Shown here one piece after another: positions 27,564 through 35,154 of a stretch of DNA of 64,000 bases. Source of the stretch: Rubrivivax sp. Lineage in GTDB: Bacteria; Pseudomonadota; Gammaproteobacteria; Burkholderiales; Burkholderiaceae_C. The notes under the pieces are model-generated. The model searched no databases, was not told the origin of the DNA, and saw only the letters and a program-made list of their open reading frames with translations. The DNA lies in NCBI GenBank assembly GCA_019635285.1, contig JAHBZS010000003.1, positions 145,096 to 209,095 of the forward strand, read 5' to 3'. Every line of letters starts with the position of its first letter. The stretch's first letter is position 1. The translations under genes and the position numbers were made by a program.

Positions 27564-27668
27564 GCCGAGGCTGGTGGGTGAGCGCATCCGGGAAGTAAAG
27601 GAGGAGAGCGCGCCATTCATGGCGCGGTCGGGGGACATGAGCGGATGCGTTCGCCCACCAGCCTCGGC
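27564..27668 (-). repeat. 105-bp palindromic element, copy 2 (inverted)
   Basis: The architecture is the same as copy 1, on the opposite strand: 27-nt arms at 27564-27590 and 27642-27668 (25 of 27 paired) around a 51-nt loop. The loop is nearly identical to the reverse complement of the copy 1 loop. Where the arms differ from copy 1, both sides change together, so the pairing is kept. It lies about 90 bp before fumC. Confidence 0.8.
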
Positions 27669-27759
27669 CCCCGCGCGGTCCAAACGCTCGAAAAGCACGC
27701 AGGCCCATCGCTATGATCCAACGCCTATCTCTGGAGCACAGGTCAGGGAGCCGCAGACC

Positions 27760-29190
27760 ATGAAGATGAGAACGGAGACCGACAGCCTCGGCCCGATCGA
27801 CGTGCCGGCCGACAAGCTGTGGGGCGCGCAGACGCAGCGCTCGCTGGAATTCTTCAGCATCGGCCGCGACCTGATGCCGCGCGAGATGATCGGCGCCTAT
27901 GCGGTCCTGAAGAAGGCCGCGGCCATCGCCAACCACGACGGCGGCCGCCTGGCCGACGAACCCTTCAGGCTGATCGTCGCCGCGTGCGACGAGATCCTGG
28001 CCGGCCGGCACGACGACATGTTCCCGCTGCACGTGTGGATGACCGGCAGCGGCACGCAGTTCAACATGAACGTCAACGAGGTCATCTCCAACCGCTGCTG
28101 CCAGCTGGCCGGCACGCCGCTGGGCAGCCAGACGCCGGTGCACCCGAACGACGACGTCAACATGGCGCAGTCGACCAACGACAACTTCCCGTCGGCCATG
28201 TACATCGCCACCGCGATGGGCGCCAAGCAGCGGCTGCTGCCCGCGGTGCAGCAACTGCACGACGCGCTGGCGGACAAGGCCGAAGCCTGGCGCGACATCG
28301 TCAAGATCGGGCGCACGCACCTGCAGGACGCCACGCCGCTGACGCTGGGCCAGGAATGGTCGGGCTACGTGGGGCTGCTGGCCGACGGCCTGGTGCGGAT
28401 CGAAGCGGCGCTGCAGGACGTTTACAAGCTGGCGCTGGGCGGCACGGCGGTGGGCACCGGCATCAACTCGGCGCCCGGCTTTGCCGAGGCCGCGGCGGCG
28501 CAGATCGCGCAGCTCACCGGCCTGCCCTTCGTCACCGCGCCCAACAAGTTCACGGTGCAGGGCAGCCACGACGCGCTGGTGCAGTTCTCGGCGACGCTGC
28601 GCACGCTGGCCGTGTCGCTGTACAAGATCGGCAACGACATCCGCCTGCTGTCGTGCGGCCCGCGCGCCGGCCTGGCCGAGCTGAACCTGCCGGAGAACGA
28701 ACCGGGCTCGTCGATCATGCCGGGCAAGGTCAACCCGACGCAGGCTGAGGCGCTGACCATGGTGGCGGTGCAGGTGATGGCCAACGACGTGGCGGTGGCT
28801 TTCGGCGGCGCCGGCGGGCACCTGGAGATGAACGTCTACAAGCCGCTGTTGATCCACAACATCACGCATTCGATCACGCTGCTGACGGACGGCTGCACCA
28901 ACTTCCGCAGGTTCCTGGTCGAAGGCACCACGCCCAACCGCAAGAAGATCGCCGAATACGTGGAGCGCTCGCTGATGCTGGTGACCGCGTTGTCGCCGGT
29001 CATCGGCTATGCCAAGGCCTCGCAGATCGCCCACTACGCGACGGACCACGACCTGACGCTGAAGGCCGCGGCGCTGCAGCTCGGCTTTGTCAGCGAAGCC
29101 GAATTCGACCGCATCGTCGACCCGGCCAAGATGGTGCAGCCCTATGTGGCGGCGCCGGCCACGAAGCCCACCCCACCCGCCAAGCGCTGA
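27760..29190 (+). CDS. fumC: Class II fumarate hydratase
   Basis: The product is 476 residues, oxygen-stable and iron-free, converting fumarate to malate in the TCA cycle. The fumarase/aspartase signature [13 protein letters not shown] is at about residue 317, and the other active-site segments are present ([39 protein letters not shown]). ATG 27760 was chosen because the homologous start is METDSLG-like. The ORF upstream is repeat DNA. A short Pro/Lys tail is added at the C-terminus. It is followed four bases later by an iron alcohol dehydrogenase. Confidence 0.97.
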   Translation: MKMRTETDSLGPIDVPADKLWGAQTQRSLEFFSIGRDLMPREMIGAYAVLKKAAAIANHDGGRLADEPFRLIVAACDEILAGRHDDMFPLHVWMTGSGTQFNMNVNEVISNRCCQLAGTPLGSQTPVHPNDDVNMAQSTNDNFPSAMYIATAMGAKQRLLPAVQQLHDALADKAEAWRDIVKIGRTHLQDATPLTLGQEWSGYVGLLADGLVRIEAALQDVYKLALGGTAVGTGINSAPGFAEAAAAQIAQLTGLPFVTAPNKFTVQGSHDALVQFSATLRTLAVSLYKIGNDIRLLSCGPRAGLAELNLPENEPGSSIMPGKVNPTQAEALTMVAVQVMANDVAVAFGGAGGHLEMNVYKPLLIHNITHSITLLTDGCTNFRRFLVEGTTPNRKKIAEYVERSLMLVTALSPVIGYAKASQIAHYATDHDLTLKAAALQLGFVSEAEFDRIVDPAKMVQPYVAAPATKPTPPAKR

Positions 29191-29194
29191 CACC

Positions 29195-30334
29195 ATGCCC
29201 CTGATCACCTACCTCACGCAGATCCAGATCGAAGCCGGCGCCCGCAAGCTGCTGGCCGGCGAATGCGAACGCACGGGCATGCGCAAGCCGCTCATCGTCA
29301 CCGACGCCGGCGTGCGCACGGCCGGCGTGCTGCAGCAGGTGCTGGATGCGCTGCCCGCCGGTCTGCGCGGCGCGGTCTACGACGGCACGCCGCCCAACCC
29401 GAACGAGCGCGCGGTGCGCGAGGCCGTAGCCATGTTCCAGCAACACGGGTGCGACGGGCTCATCGCCGTGGGCGGCGGCTCGTCGATCGACTGCGCCAAG
29501 GGCGCGGCCATTGCCGCACGCCACCCCGGCCCGCTGAAGACCTACGCCACCATCGAAGGCGGCGCGGCACTGATCACCGACGCCTGCGTGCCGCTGATCG
29601 CCGTGCCCACCACGGCCGGCACCGGCAGCGAGGTGGCGCGAGGCGCCATCGTCATCCTGGACGACGGGCGCAAGGTGGGCTTCCATTCCTGGCACCTGCT
29701 TCCCAAGGCGGCCATCTGCGACCCCGAGCTGACGCTGGGCCTGCCACCGCTTCTGACCGCGGCCACCGGCATGGACGCCATCGCGCACTGCATGGAAACC
29801 TTCATGGCGCCGCCCTTCAATCCGCCGGCCGACGGCATCGCGCTCGACGGGCTGGCGCGCGGCTGGGCGCACATCGAGCGCGCCACGCGCGACGGCGCCG
29901 ACCTGGATGCACGCCTGCAGATGATGAGCACGTCGGCACAGGGCGCGCTGGCCTTCCAGAAGGGCCTGGGCTGTGTGCATTCGCTGAGCCATTCGCTGGG
30001 CGGCGTCAACCCGAAGCTGCACCACGGCACCTTGAACGCGATGTTCCTGCCGGCGGTGATCCGCTTCAATGCCGAGGCGGAGTCGATGCGCAAGGAACGG
30101 CGCCTGGAACGCATGGCCCAGGCCATCGGCGCGAACGGCGGCGACGCCGTGCCCGACGCCATCCGCGCCCTCAACCAGCGCCTGGGCCTGCCCACCGGCC
30201 TGGCGGCGATGGGCGTGCAGCGCGATGAGTTCGACCGCATCATCGCCGGCGCGCTGGCCGACCATTGCCACAAGACCAACCCGCGCATCGCGACGGCGGA
30301 CGACTACCGCGCGATGCTGGAAGCGTCGATGTAG
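29195..30334 (+). CDS. Iron-containing (group III) alcohol dehydrogenase
   Basis: The product is 379 residues. The nucleotide-binding [17 protein letters not shown] is at about 88-104, and [16 protein letters not shown] follows. The metal-ligand region includes [11 protein letters not shown] and [11 protein letters not shown]. The substrate cannot be read. Relatives reduce aldehydes, maleylacetate or lactaldehyde. It is tightly coupled to fumC (four-base gap), which is unusual and may only reflect shared transcription. Confidence 0.87.
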   Translation: MPLITYLTQIQIEAGARKLLAGECERTGMRKPLIVTDAGVRTAGVLQQVLDALPAGLRGAVYDGTPPNPNERAVREAVAMFQQHGCDGLIAVGGGSSIDCAKGAAIAARHPGPLKTYATIEGGAALITDACVPLIAVPTTAGTGSEVARGAIVILDDGRKVGFHSWHLLPKAAICDPELTLGLPPLLTAATGMDAIAHCMETFMAPPFNPPADGIALDGLARGWAHIERATRDGADLDARLQMMSTSAQGALAFQKGLGCVHSLSHSLGGVNPKLHHGTLNAMFLPAVIRFNAEAESMRKERRLERMAQAIGANGGDAVPDAIRALNQRLGLPTGLAAMGVQRDEFDRIIAGALADHCHKTNPRIATADDYRAMLEASM

Positions 30335-30335
30335 C

Positions 30336-30881
30336 TCAGGCCGGGAAGCGCGCCGCGTCGGCCTCCAGCGGCAGGCACAGCGCGTTGGTCAGGTAGCTCA
30401 CGCTGCGGTAGAAGCCGGCCAGCATCAGCAGCTCCAGCATCGCTTCTTCGCTGAAGTCGGAGCGCAGTGCCTGCCACAGCGCATCGTCGAGCGAGCAGTC
30501 ACGGTGCAACGCCTCGCAGAACTCCAGCAGCATCCGCTCCTGCGGCGTCCAGCAGGCATCGGCCGATCCGCCTCGGGCCAGCGATTCGACCTGCTCCGGC
30601 GTGAAGCCGGCGCGCGCGCCGAAGGCCGCGATGTGCACGCCCCATTCGTATTCCGAGCGACACAGCGCCGTGGTGCGGTCGATGACGATCTCGCGCTGGC
30701 GCAGCGTCAGGTGGCCGCGCTCCAGCAGCCCGGCGGAAAAGAACTTGCCGCACAGCCGCGGGTCGCGAGCCAGCGTGGTGAACAGCCGCAGCGGCGCCTT
30801 GCCGGGCGGCATGGTGCGGTCGAACCACGACTGGATGTCGGCGGGGAACGGCGGCTGGGCAGGGGCGATGCGTGCGGACAT
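30336..30881 (-). CDS. Carboxymuconolactone decarboxylase (CMD/AhpD-like) family protein
   Basis: The product is 181 residues, all-helical. The CMD core helix with RTTALCRSEYEWGVHIAAFG is visible, but only one of the two AhpD cysteines remains, so peroxidase-type redox chemistry through CxxC is unlikely. Similar proteins with the EYEWGVH motif occur beside aromatic or lactone catabolism genes. It is divergent from an HxlR regulator with a shared palindromic control region, so it is probably the target of that regulator. Substrate unknown. Confidence 0.8.
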   Translation of the reverse strand: MSARIAPAQPPFPADIQSWFDRTMPPGKAPLRLFTTLARDPRLCGKFFSAGLLERGHLTLRQREIVIDRTTALCRSEYEWGVHIAAFGARAGFTPEQVESLARGGSADACWTPQERMLLEFCEALHRDCSLDDALWQALRSDFSEEAMLELLMLAGFYRSVSYLTNALCLPLEADAARFPA

Positions 30882-30887
30882 GGTTGA

Positions 30888-30932
30888 CGAATGCTATATT
30901 TTCTGTAGCAACAAGCATAGATCGAATGCTAT
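30888..30932. promoter_or_regulatory. Repeated ATGCT operator-like sites between CMD gene and hxlR-type gene
   Basis: The 63-bp divergent gap is A/T-rich. It holds a direct repeat of CGAATGCTAT (30888-30897 and 30923-30932) and an inverted repeat AGCAT-N7-ATGCT (30914-30930). Dyads of this size are typical targets for the dimeric HxlR regulator encoded to the right. A TATATT patch at 30895-30900 could be a -10 for either gene. Confidence 0.55.
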
Positions 30933-30944
30933 GAAAAGTAAAGC

Positions 30945-31289
30945 ATGAGTGCGCCGCGCGTGGGCCAACCCGTGCGCGGCTCGAAGACCGGGCGGCCGAT
31001 CATGGTCGCGCTGGACCTGCTGGGCCGCCGCGGCAGCCTGCGCATCCTGTGGGAGTTGCGCGAGGGCCAGGCGCTGACCTTCCGCGCGCTGCAGGATGCC
31101 GCACAGACCAACCCGAGCCTGCTGAACACGCGACTGAAGGACCTGCGCGAAGCCGGTCTGGTGGAGCACCTGGGCGATGGCTACCAGCTCACGGCCAGCG
31201 GCATGGAGTTGCTGACCGCGATGCAGCCGCTGTCTGCCTGGGCGCAGCGCTGGGCGGCAAAGCGGGCGCGCAGCGCAGGCGAAGGCTGA
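30945..31289 (+). CDS. HxlR family transcriptional regulator
   Basis: The product is 114 residues, a winged-helix DNA-binding protein. The HxlR pattern is clear: LLGRRGSLRILWELREG, TFRALQDAAQTNPSLLNTRLKDLREAGLVEHL, then YQLTASGMELL. These regulators often sense reactive electrophiles or disulfide stress, though no conserved N-terminal cysteine is seen here. It probably controls the divergent CMD-family gene and itself. Confidence 0.88.
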   Translation: MSAPRVGQPVRGSKTGRPIMVALDLLGRRGSLRILWELREGQALTFRALQDAAQTNPSLLNTRLKDLREAGLVEHLGDGYQLTASGMELLTAMQPLSAWAQRWAAKRARSAGEG

Positions 31290-32004
31290 TACAGCGCGAA
31301 GTTGCTCGCATCGAGCCGGGTTTCAGCGATCGGCGCATTGCGGTCGGAGGCAACAGCCACCCCTTCGAGAGTTCAGCGCATCGCGCCAGGCGGCACCTGT
31401 CAGGCGCTCATGCTGCGGCGGTCGCCGCTTCGCGACGACTGCGCTGTGGTGCTCGCCCCGGGGTCGCGCCGATAACTCACTTCGCGCCTTGGCAGGCGCT
31501 ACGTTCAAACAGTATCGGCGAGTCAGATCACGAAGCGCGCTGCGCGCGCCGACCCCGGCGCTGCGCTCCTCGTCGCCGCAGAAATCGCCCCTGCCAGGTG
31601 CCGCCTGACGCGAGGTCGTGGCCGTGGTGGTGTTCTGTCCGAACACCACGAGCGCCGGCCCAGGCCGCGGGCGGATCGCCGGCAGGGCGCCTATGCGACG
31701 CCGAGAAGCGCAGCGCCCATGGCCAGCGCGCGCAGCGCGCCTCAACCTCTGACTTCGTCGCGACTGTTTGAACGGAGCGAACGCAGTTCGCGCAGTGAGT
31801 TGGCGACGAGGCCATGGGCGCGAGCATCGCAGGGGACCCCGCCCACGGGCGGGGCGTCGCATCGAAGCCCTGACGGCGATCCGCCCGCGGCCTCGCGCCA
31901 CGACTGGCACGCACGAAGTCAACGAGCGACCGGAATGCGCCGGAACCTGCCCTCCGAACAGCGAGTCCATATAAGCTAGCCATTCGCCGTCGGAGGATCA
32001 CGTC
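31290..32004. other. Gene-free gap with a giant imperfect palindrome
   Basis: This 715-bp gap has open frames on both strands, but they are rich in Arg/Ala, change frame across repeats and lack ribosome sites. I regard none as real. The middle is a 343-bp palindrome (annotated separately). Right of it is a GGGGACCCCGCCCACGGGCGGGG hairpin-like stretch near 31832-31855. The last 30 bases hold a GGAGGATCACGTC ribosome region for the dioxygenase gene. Confidence 0.55.
31467..31809. repeat. 343-bp giant imperfect palindrome (fold-back element)
   Basis: Matching inverted blocks are symmetric about 31638. At the tip is GTGGTGTTC / GAACACCAC (31627-31649, 5-base loop). Further out are GCGCGCTGCGCGCGC (31535-31549) with its complement at 31725-31739, and GTTCAAACAG (31503-31512) with CTGTTTGAAC (31763-31772). 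An AACTCAC / GTGAGTT pair lies at the outer ends. By eye the arms match about 70 percent. There is no transposase or terminal target duplication that I can see. Confidence 0.75.
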
Positions 32005-32844
32005 ATGACCATGACCATCACCCCGCATGCCGCGCCCTGCGGCGCCAGCGTGCAAGGCATCGATCTGCGCGAAGCGCTGGCGCCGGATACCGTGGCTAGC
32101 CTGCGCCAGGCTTGGCTGCAGCACCAGGTGCTGGCCTTCCCCGACCAGGCGCTGTCGCTGGAGGACCTGGAGCGCGTGGCGCTGCATTTCGGCCCCTTCG
32201 GTACCGACCCATACTTCGGCAGCGTCGCCGGGCATCCGCACATTGCTCAGGTGAAGCGCGACGCCGACGAGAAGACGAAGATCTTCGCCGAGACCTGGCA
32301 TTCGGACTGGAGCTTCCTGGCGGCGCCGCCGCAGGCCACGCTTCTTTACGGCAACGTCATTCCGCCGGTGGGCGGCGACACGCTGTTTGCCAACCAGTAC
32401 GCCGCCTGGGACGCGCTGCCGCCGGCGATGCAGACGCGGCTGCAGGGTCTGCAGGGCGTGCATTCGGCGCGCCGCGGCTATGCGCGCGACGGCATGTACG
32501 GCGAGCGCGACAAGGGCCGCTCGATGGCCATCCGCTACGACGACAGCGCACTGGCCACGCAGACGCACCCGATCGGGCGCGTGCATCCGGAGACCGGCCG
32601 CCGCGCGCTCTACGTCAGCCCGGGCTACACCATCGGTATCGAAGGCATGGACGATGCCGAAGCGCAGCCGCTGCTGATGGAGCTGTTCCGCCACCAGGTG
32701 CGCGACGACTTCATCTACCGCCACCGCTGGCAGCCCGGCATGCTGATGATGTGGGACAACCGCTGCGTCATCCATGCCGCCACCGGCGGCTACGACGGCC
32801 ACGCGCGGCTGCTGCACCGGATTACTATCGCCTCTGCGCTATGA
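32005..32844 (+). CDS. TauD/TfdA family Fe(II)/2-oxoglutarate dioxygenase
   Basis: The product is 279 residues. The metal triad is complete: HxD in ETWHSDWSF (His 99, Asp 101) and the distal His in NRCVIHAATG (about 257). The 2-oxoglutarate-binding arginine lies in the last segment (ARLLHRITIA). Such enzymes hydroxylate taurine, alkyl sulfates or phenoxyacetates, and the substrate is not deducible. ATG 32005 has GGAGG upstream. The stop overlaps the ATG of a TIR-domain gene, so the two are translated together. Confidence 0.88.
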   Translation: MTMTITPHAAPCGASVQGIDLREALAPDTVASLRQAWLQHQVLAFPDQALSLEDLERVALHFGPFGTDPYFGSVAGHPHIAQVKRDADEKTKIFAETWHSDWSFLAAPPQATLLYGNVIPPVGGDTLFANQYAAWDALPPAMQTRLQGLQGVHSARRGYARDGMYGERDKGRSMAIRYDDSALATQTHPIGRVHPETGRRALYVSPGYTIGIEGMDDAEAQPLLMELFRHQVRDDFIYRHRWQPGMLMMWDNRCVIHAATGGYDGHARLLHRITIASAL

Positions 32845-33482
32845 GCAATATCTTCCTTAGCTATGCCCAAGCAGACTACTTCTTCGCCGAGATGCTGGCG
32901 CTCAAGCTTCAACCTGAAGGCTTCAGCCTGTGGCGCGACATGGGGTCGATTCGGGCTGGCGACGATTGGCGCCAGAGCATTGAAGACGGCGTAAAGAAAA
33001 GCCTCGCCGTTGTCGTTGCCTTGAGCGCGCAAGCCGCTGAGTCGCGGTACGTGACCTACGAATGGGCCTATGCGCTCGGCATGGGCAAGACCGTCGTTCC
33101 GGTCATACTTTCCGCCTGCTGCATCCATCCACGGCTGGAGCTGACACAGCACATCGACTTTTCGTACCCGCGGTCGCTGCCATGGTCTGAGCTGATCGAC
33201 CGCTTGCGCCAGATCGAAACGGAGCTCGAGCCAGACGGCCCTGCCCCAGCCTCTGTTGCCGGCCCCACGCAAGCGTCATCGATCGACGACACCGCCAATG
33301 CCGTGCTGGCGTACCTCAATTCGCACGGCTACACGATGGCGAGCTTCGATCGGCTGCGTGAGAAGCTCGATCCGCCGCACAGCGCCGCCGACTTCGACGC
33401 GGTGATCGCATCCCGGCCCACCGTCTTTCGCACCGCCACGATAAAGGGCGGCAAGCCCGGACTCGCCAAGCGCGTGCCCTGA
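32841..33482 (+). CDS. TIR-domain protein
   Basis: The product is 213 residues. Residues 1-130 form a TIR domain: box 1 NIFLSYAQAD, the loop RAGDDWRQSIEDGVKKS, strand LAVVVALS, and YVTYEWAYALGMGKTVVPVIL. In the last, Glu 74 sits where the catalytic glutamate of NAD-cleaving prokaryotic TIRs is found. Residues about 145-213 form a small basic domain with a possible winged-helix pattern (AVLAYLNSHGYTMASFDRLREKL). Codon use is visibly less GC-biased than in its neighbours, suggesting import. It is coupled (ATGA) to the dioxygenase gene. Defence or NAD-signalling roles are inferred. Confidence 0.78.
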   Translation: MSNIFLSYAQADYFFAEMLALKLQPEGFSLWRDMGSIRAGDDWRQSIEDGVKKSLAVVVALSAQAAESRYVTYEWAYALGMGKTVVPVILSACCIHPRLELTQHIDFSYPRSLPWSELIDRLRQIETELEPDGPAPASVAGPTQASSIDDTANAVLAYLNSHGYTMASFDRLREKLDPPHSAADFDAVIASRPTVFRTATIKGGKPGLAKRVP

Positions 33483-33511
33483 CCCCGGCGCGCTCGCGGA
33501 GGCCGCTGAGG

Positions 33512-35080
33512 CTACAGCGGCGGCGCGGGCAGCGCGCCGAGCAGCGATTCAACCGCCATGCCGATGGCGATCAGCCGCGTGTCGCTGCCCAGCGGGCCGT
33601 CCAGTTCCAGCCCCACCGGCAGGCCGCCCGCGGTCAGCCCCGCGGGCAGCGACAGCCCCGGAATGCCGGCGTTGCTGCCGGGGTCGGTGTTGCGGATGAA
33701 GGTGCCGAAGGTGTCGACCAGCGGCCCGCCGTTGATCGACACCTTGCCCGAGCCGGCGGCCAGGTCGATGGGCACCGCCGGCAGGATGGTCGTGGGGAAG
33801 AGCATCGCGTCCAGCCGGTGGCTGGCGAAGTAGTCGGCATACAGCGCCTGCAGCTTGGGCCGGTGCACGCGCAGCGCGGCGTCGTAGTCCTTGCCGAAGG
33901 CGTCGGCCAGGATCGCGCCGAAAGCGCCCTTCACGTCCGGGCTGGACACCTTGGCGGCGATGTCGGCCAGCGTGATGCCGCTCACGCCGGTGGCCGCCAG
34001 GTAGGCAGGGATGTCGGCGATGGGCTCGTGCAGCGCCAGCTGGAAGGACACGCTGTTGTTCAGCGCCTGCAGGCCGGCCAGGTCGACGTCGACGAAGGCC
34101 ACGCCGGCATCCGCCAGTCGGCGGCGCGCCTGGCCCAGCACCGCGGCGACCTGTGCATCCAGGCCTTCCCAGAACGATGCCGGCGTGCCGATGCGCAGCC
34201 CGCGCAGCGACGCCGCGGTGGCCGGCGCGCCGCCGGTGATCACCGCGTCGAGCAGCGCGATATCGGCCACCGTGCGCGCCATCGGCCCGACGGTGTCGCG
34301 CGTGTGGCTGATCGGCACCACCGCATTTGTATCGTCGTAGCGACGCTGCGCGCCGCCGTTGCCGACGGACGGCCGCAGCCCGACGATGCCGCACAGCGCC
34401 GCCGGAATGCGCGTGGAGCCGCCGGTGTCGGTGCCCAGGCCGGCGGGCGCGATGCGTGCGGCGATGGCTGCCGCGGTGCCGCCCGACGAGCCGCCGGCGA
34501 TGCGCGTGCGGTCGTAGGGGTTCTTCACCGCGCCGGCAAAGGGCGTCAGGTTGGTGCTGGTGATGCCGAAGGCCAGCTCGTGCAGGTTGGCCTTGCCGAG
34601 GACGATGGCGCCGGCATCCAGCAGCTTCTGCAGCGACGGCGCGTTGCGCCTGGGCACCACGTCGCGCAGCGCGGCCGTGCCGCCGGTGGTGGGCAGACCC
34701 GCGGTGTTGATGTTGTCCTTGACGACGATCGGCAGCCCCGCCAGATGCGGCAGCGGGATGCCGGCGTCGCGCATGGCGTCGATGCGCCGCGCGGACTCCA
34801 GCGCGCGGGCCGAGTCCAGCAGGATCAAAGCATTGAGATCCTTCAGCGCGTCGGCACGCGCGGTCAGCGTGCGCATGTAGTCCTGCGCCGGCAGGCGGCC
34901 GCTGCGCATGGCCTGCACCGCCTGCACCGCGCTGAGCTGCAGCTGCTCGGCCGGGCTCAGCGGCGGCGGCGGGAAGCTGGGGGCGGCGGCGCAGCCGGCC
35001 AGGCCGGCGCCGAGCAGCGGGCCGGCGGACAGCGCGCCGGTGGTCTTCAGGAACGCACGACGCGAAGCACGCTTGGACAT
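33512..35080 (-). CDS. Exported amidase (amidase signature family)
   Basis: The product is 522 residues. The N-terminus has a twin-arginine motif (RRAFLKT) followed by a hydrophobic stretch ending in LAGC, so it is a Tat substrate that may become a lipoprotein. The Ser-cisSer-Lys triad is intact: Lys 121 in VVKDN, Ser 198 in GGSSGGT, and Ser 222 in DTGGSTRIPA. The enzyme hydrolyses amides in the periplasm, and natural substrate is unknown. It lies downstream of the coiled-coil response regulator gene's 3' end on the other side of a 74-bp gap, convergent with the TIR gene. Confidence 0.9.
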   Translation of the reverse strand: MSKRASRRAFLKTTGALSAGPLLGAGLAGCAAAPSFPPPPLSPAEQLQLSAVQAVQAMRSGRLPAQDYMRTLTARADALKDLNALILLDSARALESARRIDAMRDAGIPLPHLAGLPIVVKDNINTAGLPTTGGTAALRDVVPRRNAPSLQKLLDAGAIVLGKANLHELAFGITSTNLTPFAGAVKNPYDRTRIAGGSSGGTAAAIAARIAPAGLGTDTGGSTRIPAALCGIVGLRPSVGNGGAQRRYDDTNAVVPISHTRDTVGPMARTVADIALLDAVITGGAPATAASLRGLRIGTPASFWEGLDAQVAAVLGQARRRLADAGVAFVDVDLAGLQALNNSVSFQLALHEPIADIPAYLAATGVSGITLADIAAKVSSPDVKGAFGAILADAFGKDYDAALRVHRPKLQALYADYFASHRLDAMLFPTTILPAVPIDLAAGSGKVSINGGPLVDTFGTFIRNTDPGSNAGIPGLSLPAGLTAGGLPVGLELDGPLGSDTRLIAIGMAVESLLGALPAPPL

Positions 35081-35154
35081 GGCATCTCCTGCTCAGGGGC
35101 GGCGGATGCGCGACCGCGTCGCGCCGCCCGATTATCAGGATCTGCCGGCCGATG

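Larger units (their letters stand above)
27284..27759. other. Gene-free gap hpaH-fumC carrying a palindromic repeat pair
   Basis: This 476-bp gap has several short open frames on both strands. They translate into each other's repeats and have no ribosome sites, so they are not genes. Its contents are two inverted copies of a 105-bp palindrome (annotated separately), a 114-bp spacer, and a probable fumC promoter near 27688-27717 with TATGAT at 27712-27717 and a weak TCGAAA upstream. Confidence 0.6.

Noticed and set aside
27306-27698. Small open frames containing a shared HPLMSPDRA-like peptide
   Set aside because: They are translations of the two inverted palindrome copies on opposite strands. 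The peptide similarity is just the DNA repeat.
31323-31970. 215-codon minus-strand frame in the large gap
   Set aside because: It runs through both arms of the 343-bp palindrome, is Arg-rich, and has no start context or recognisable domain.
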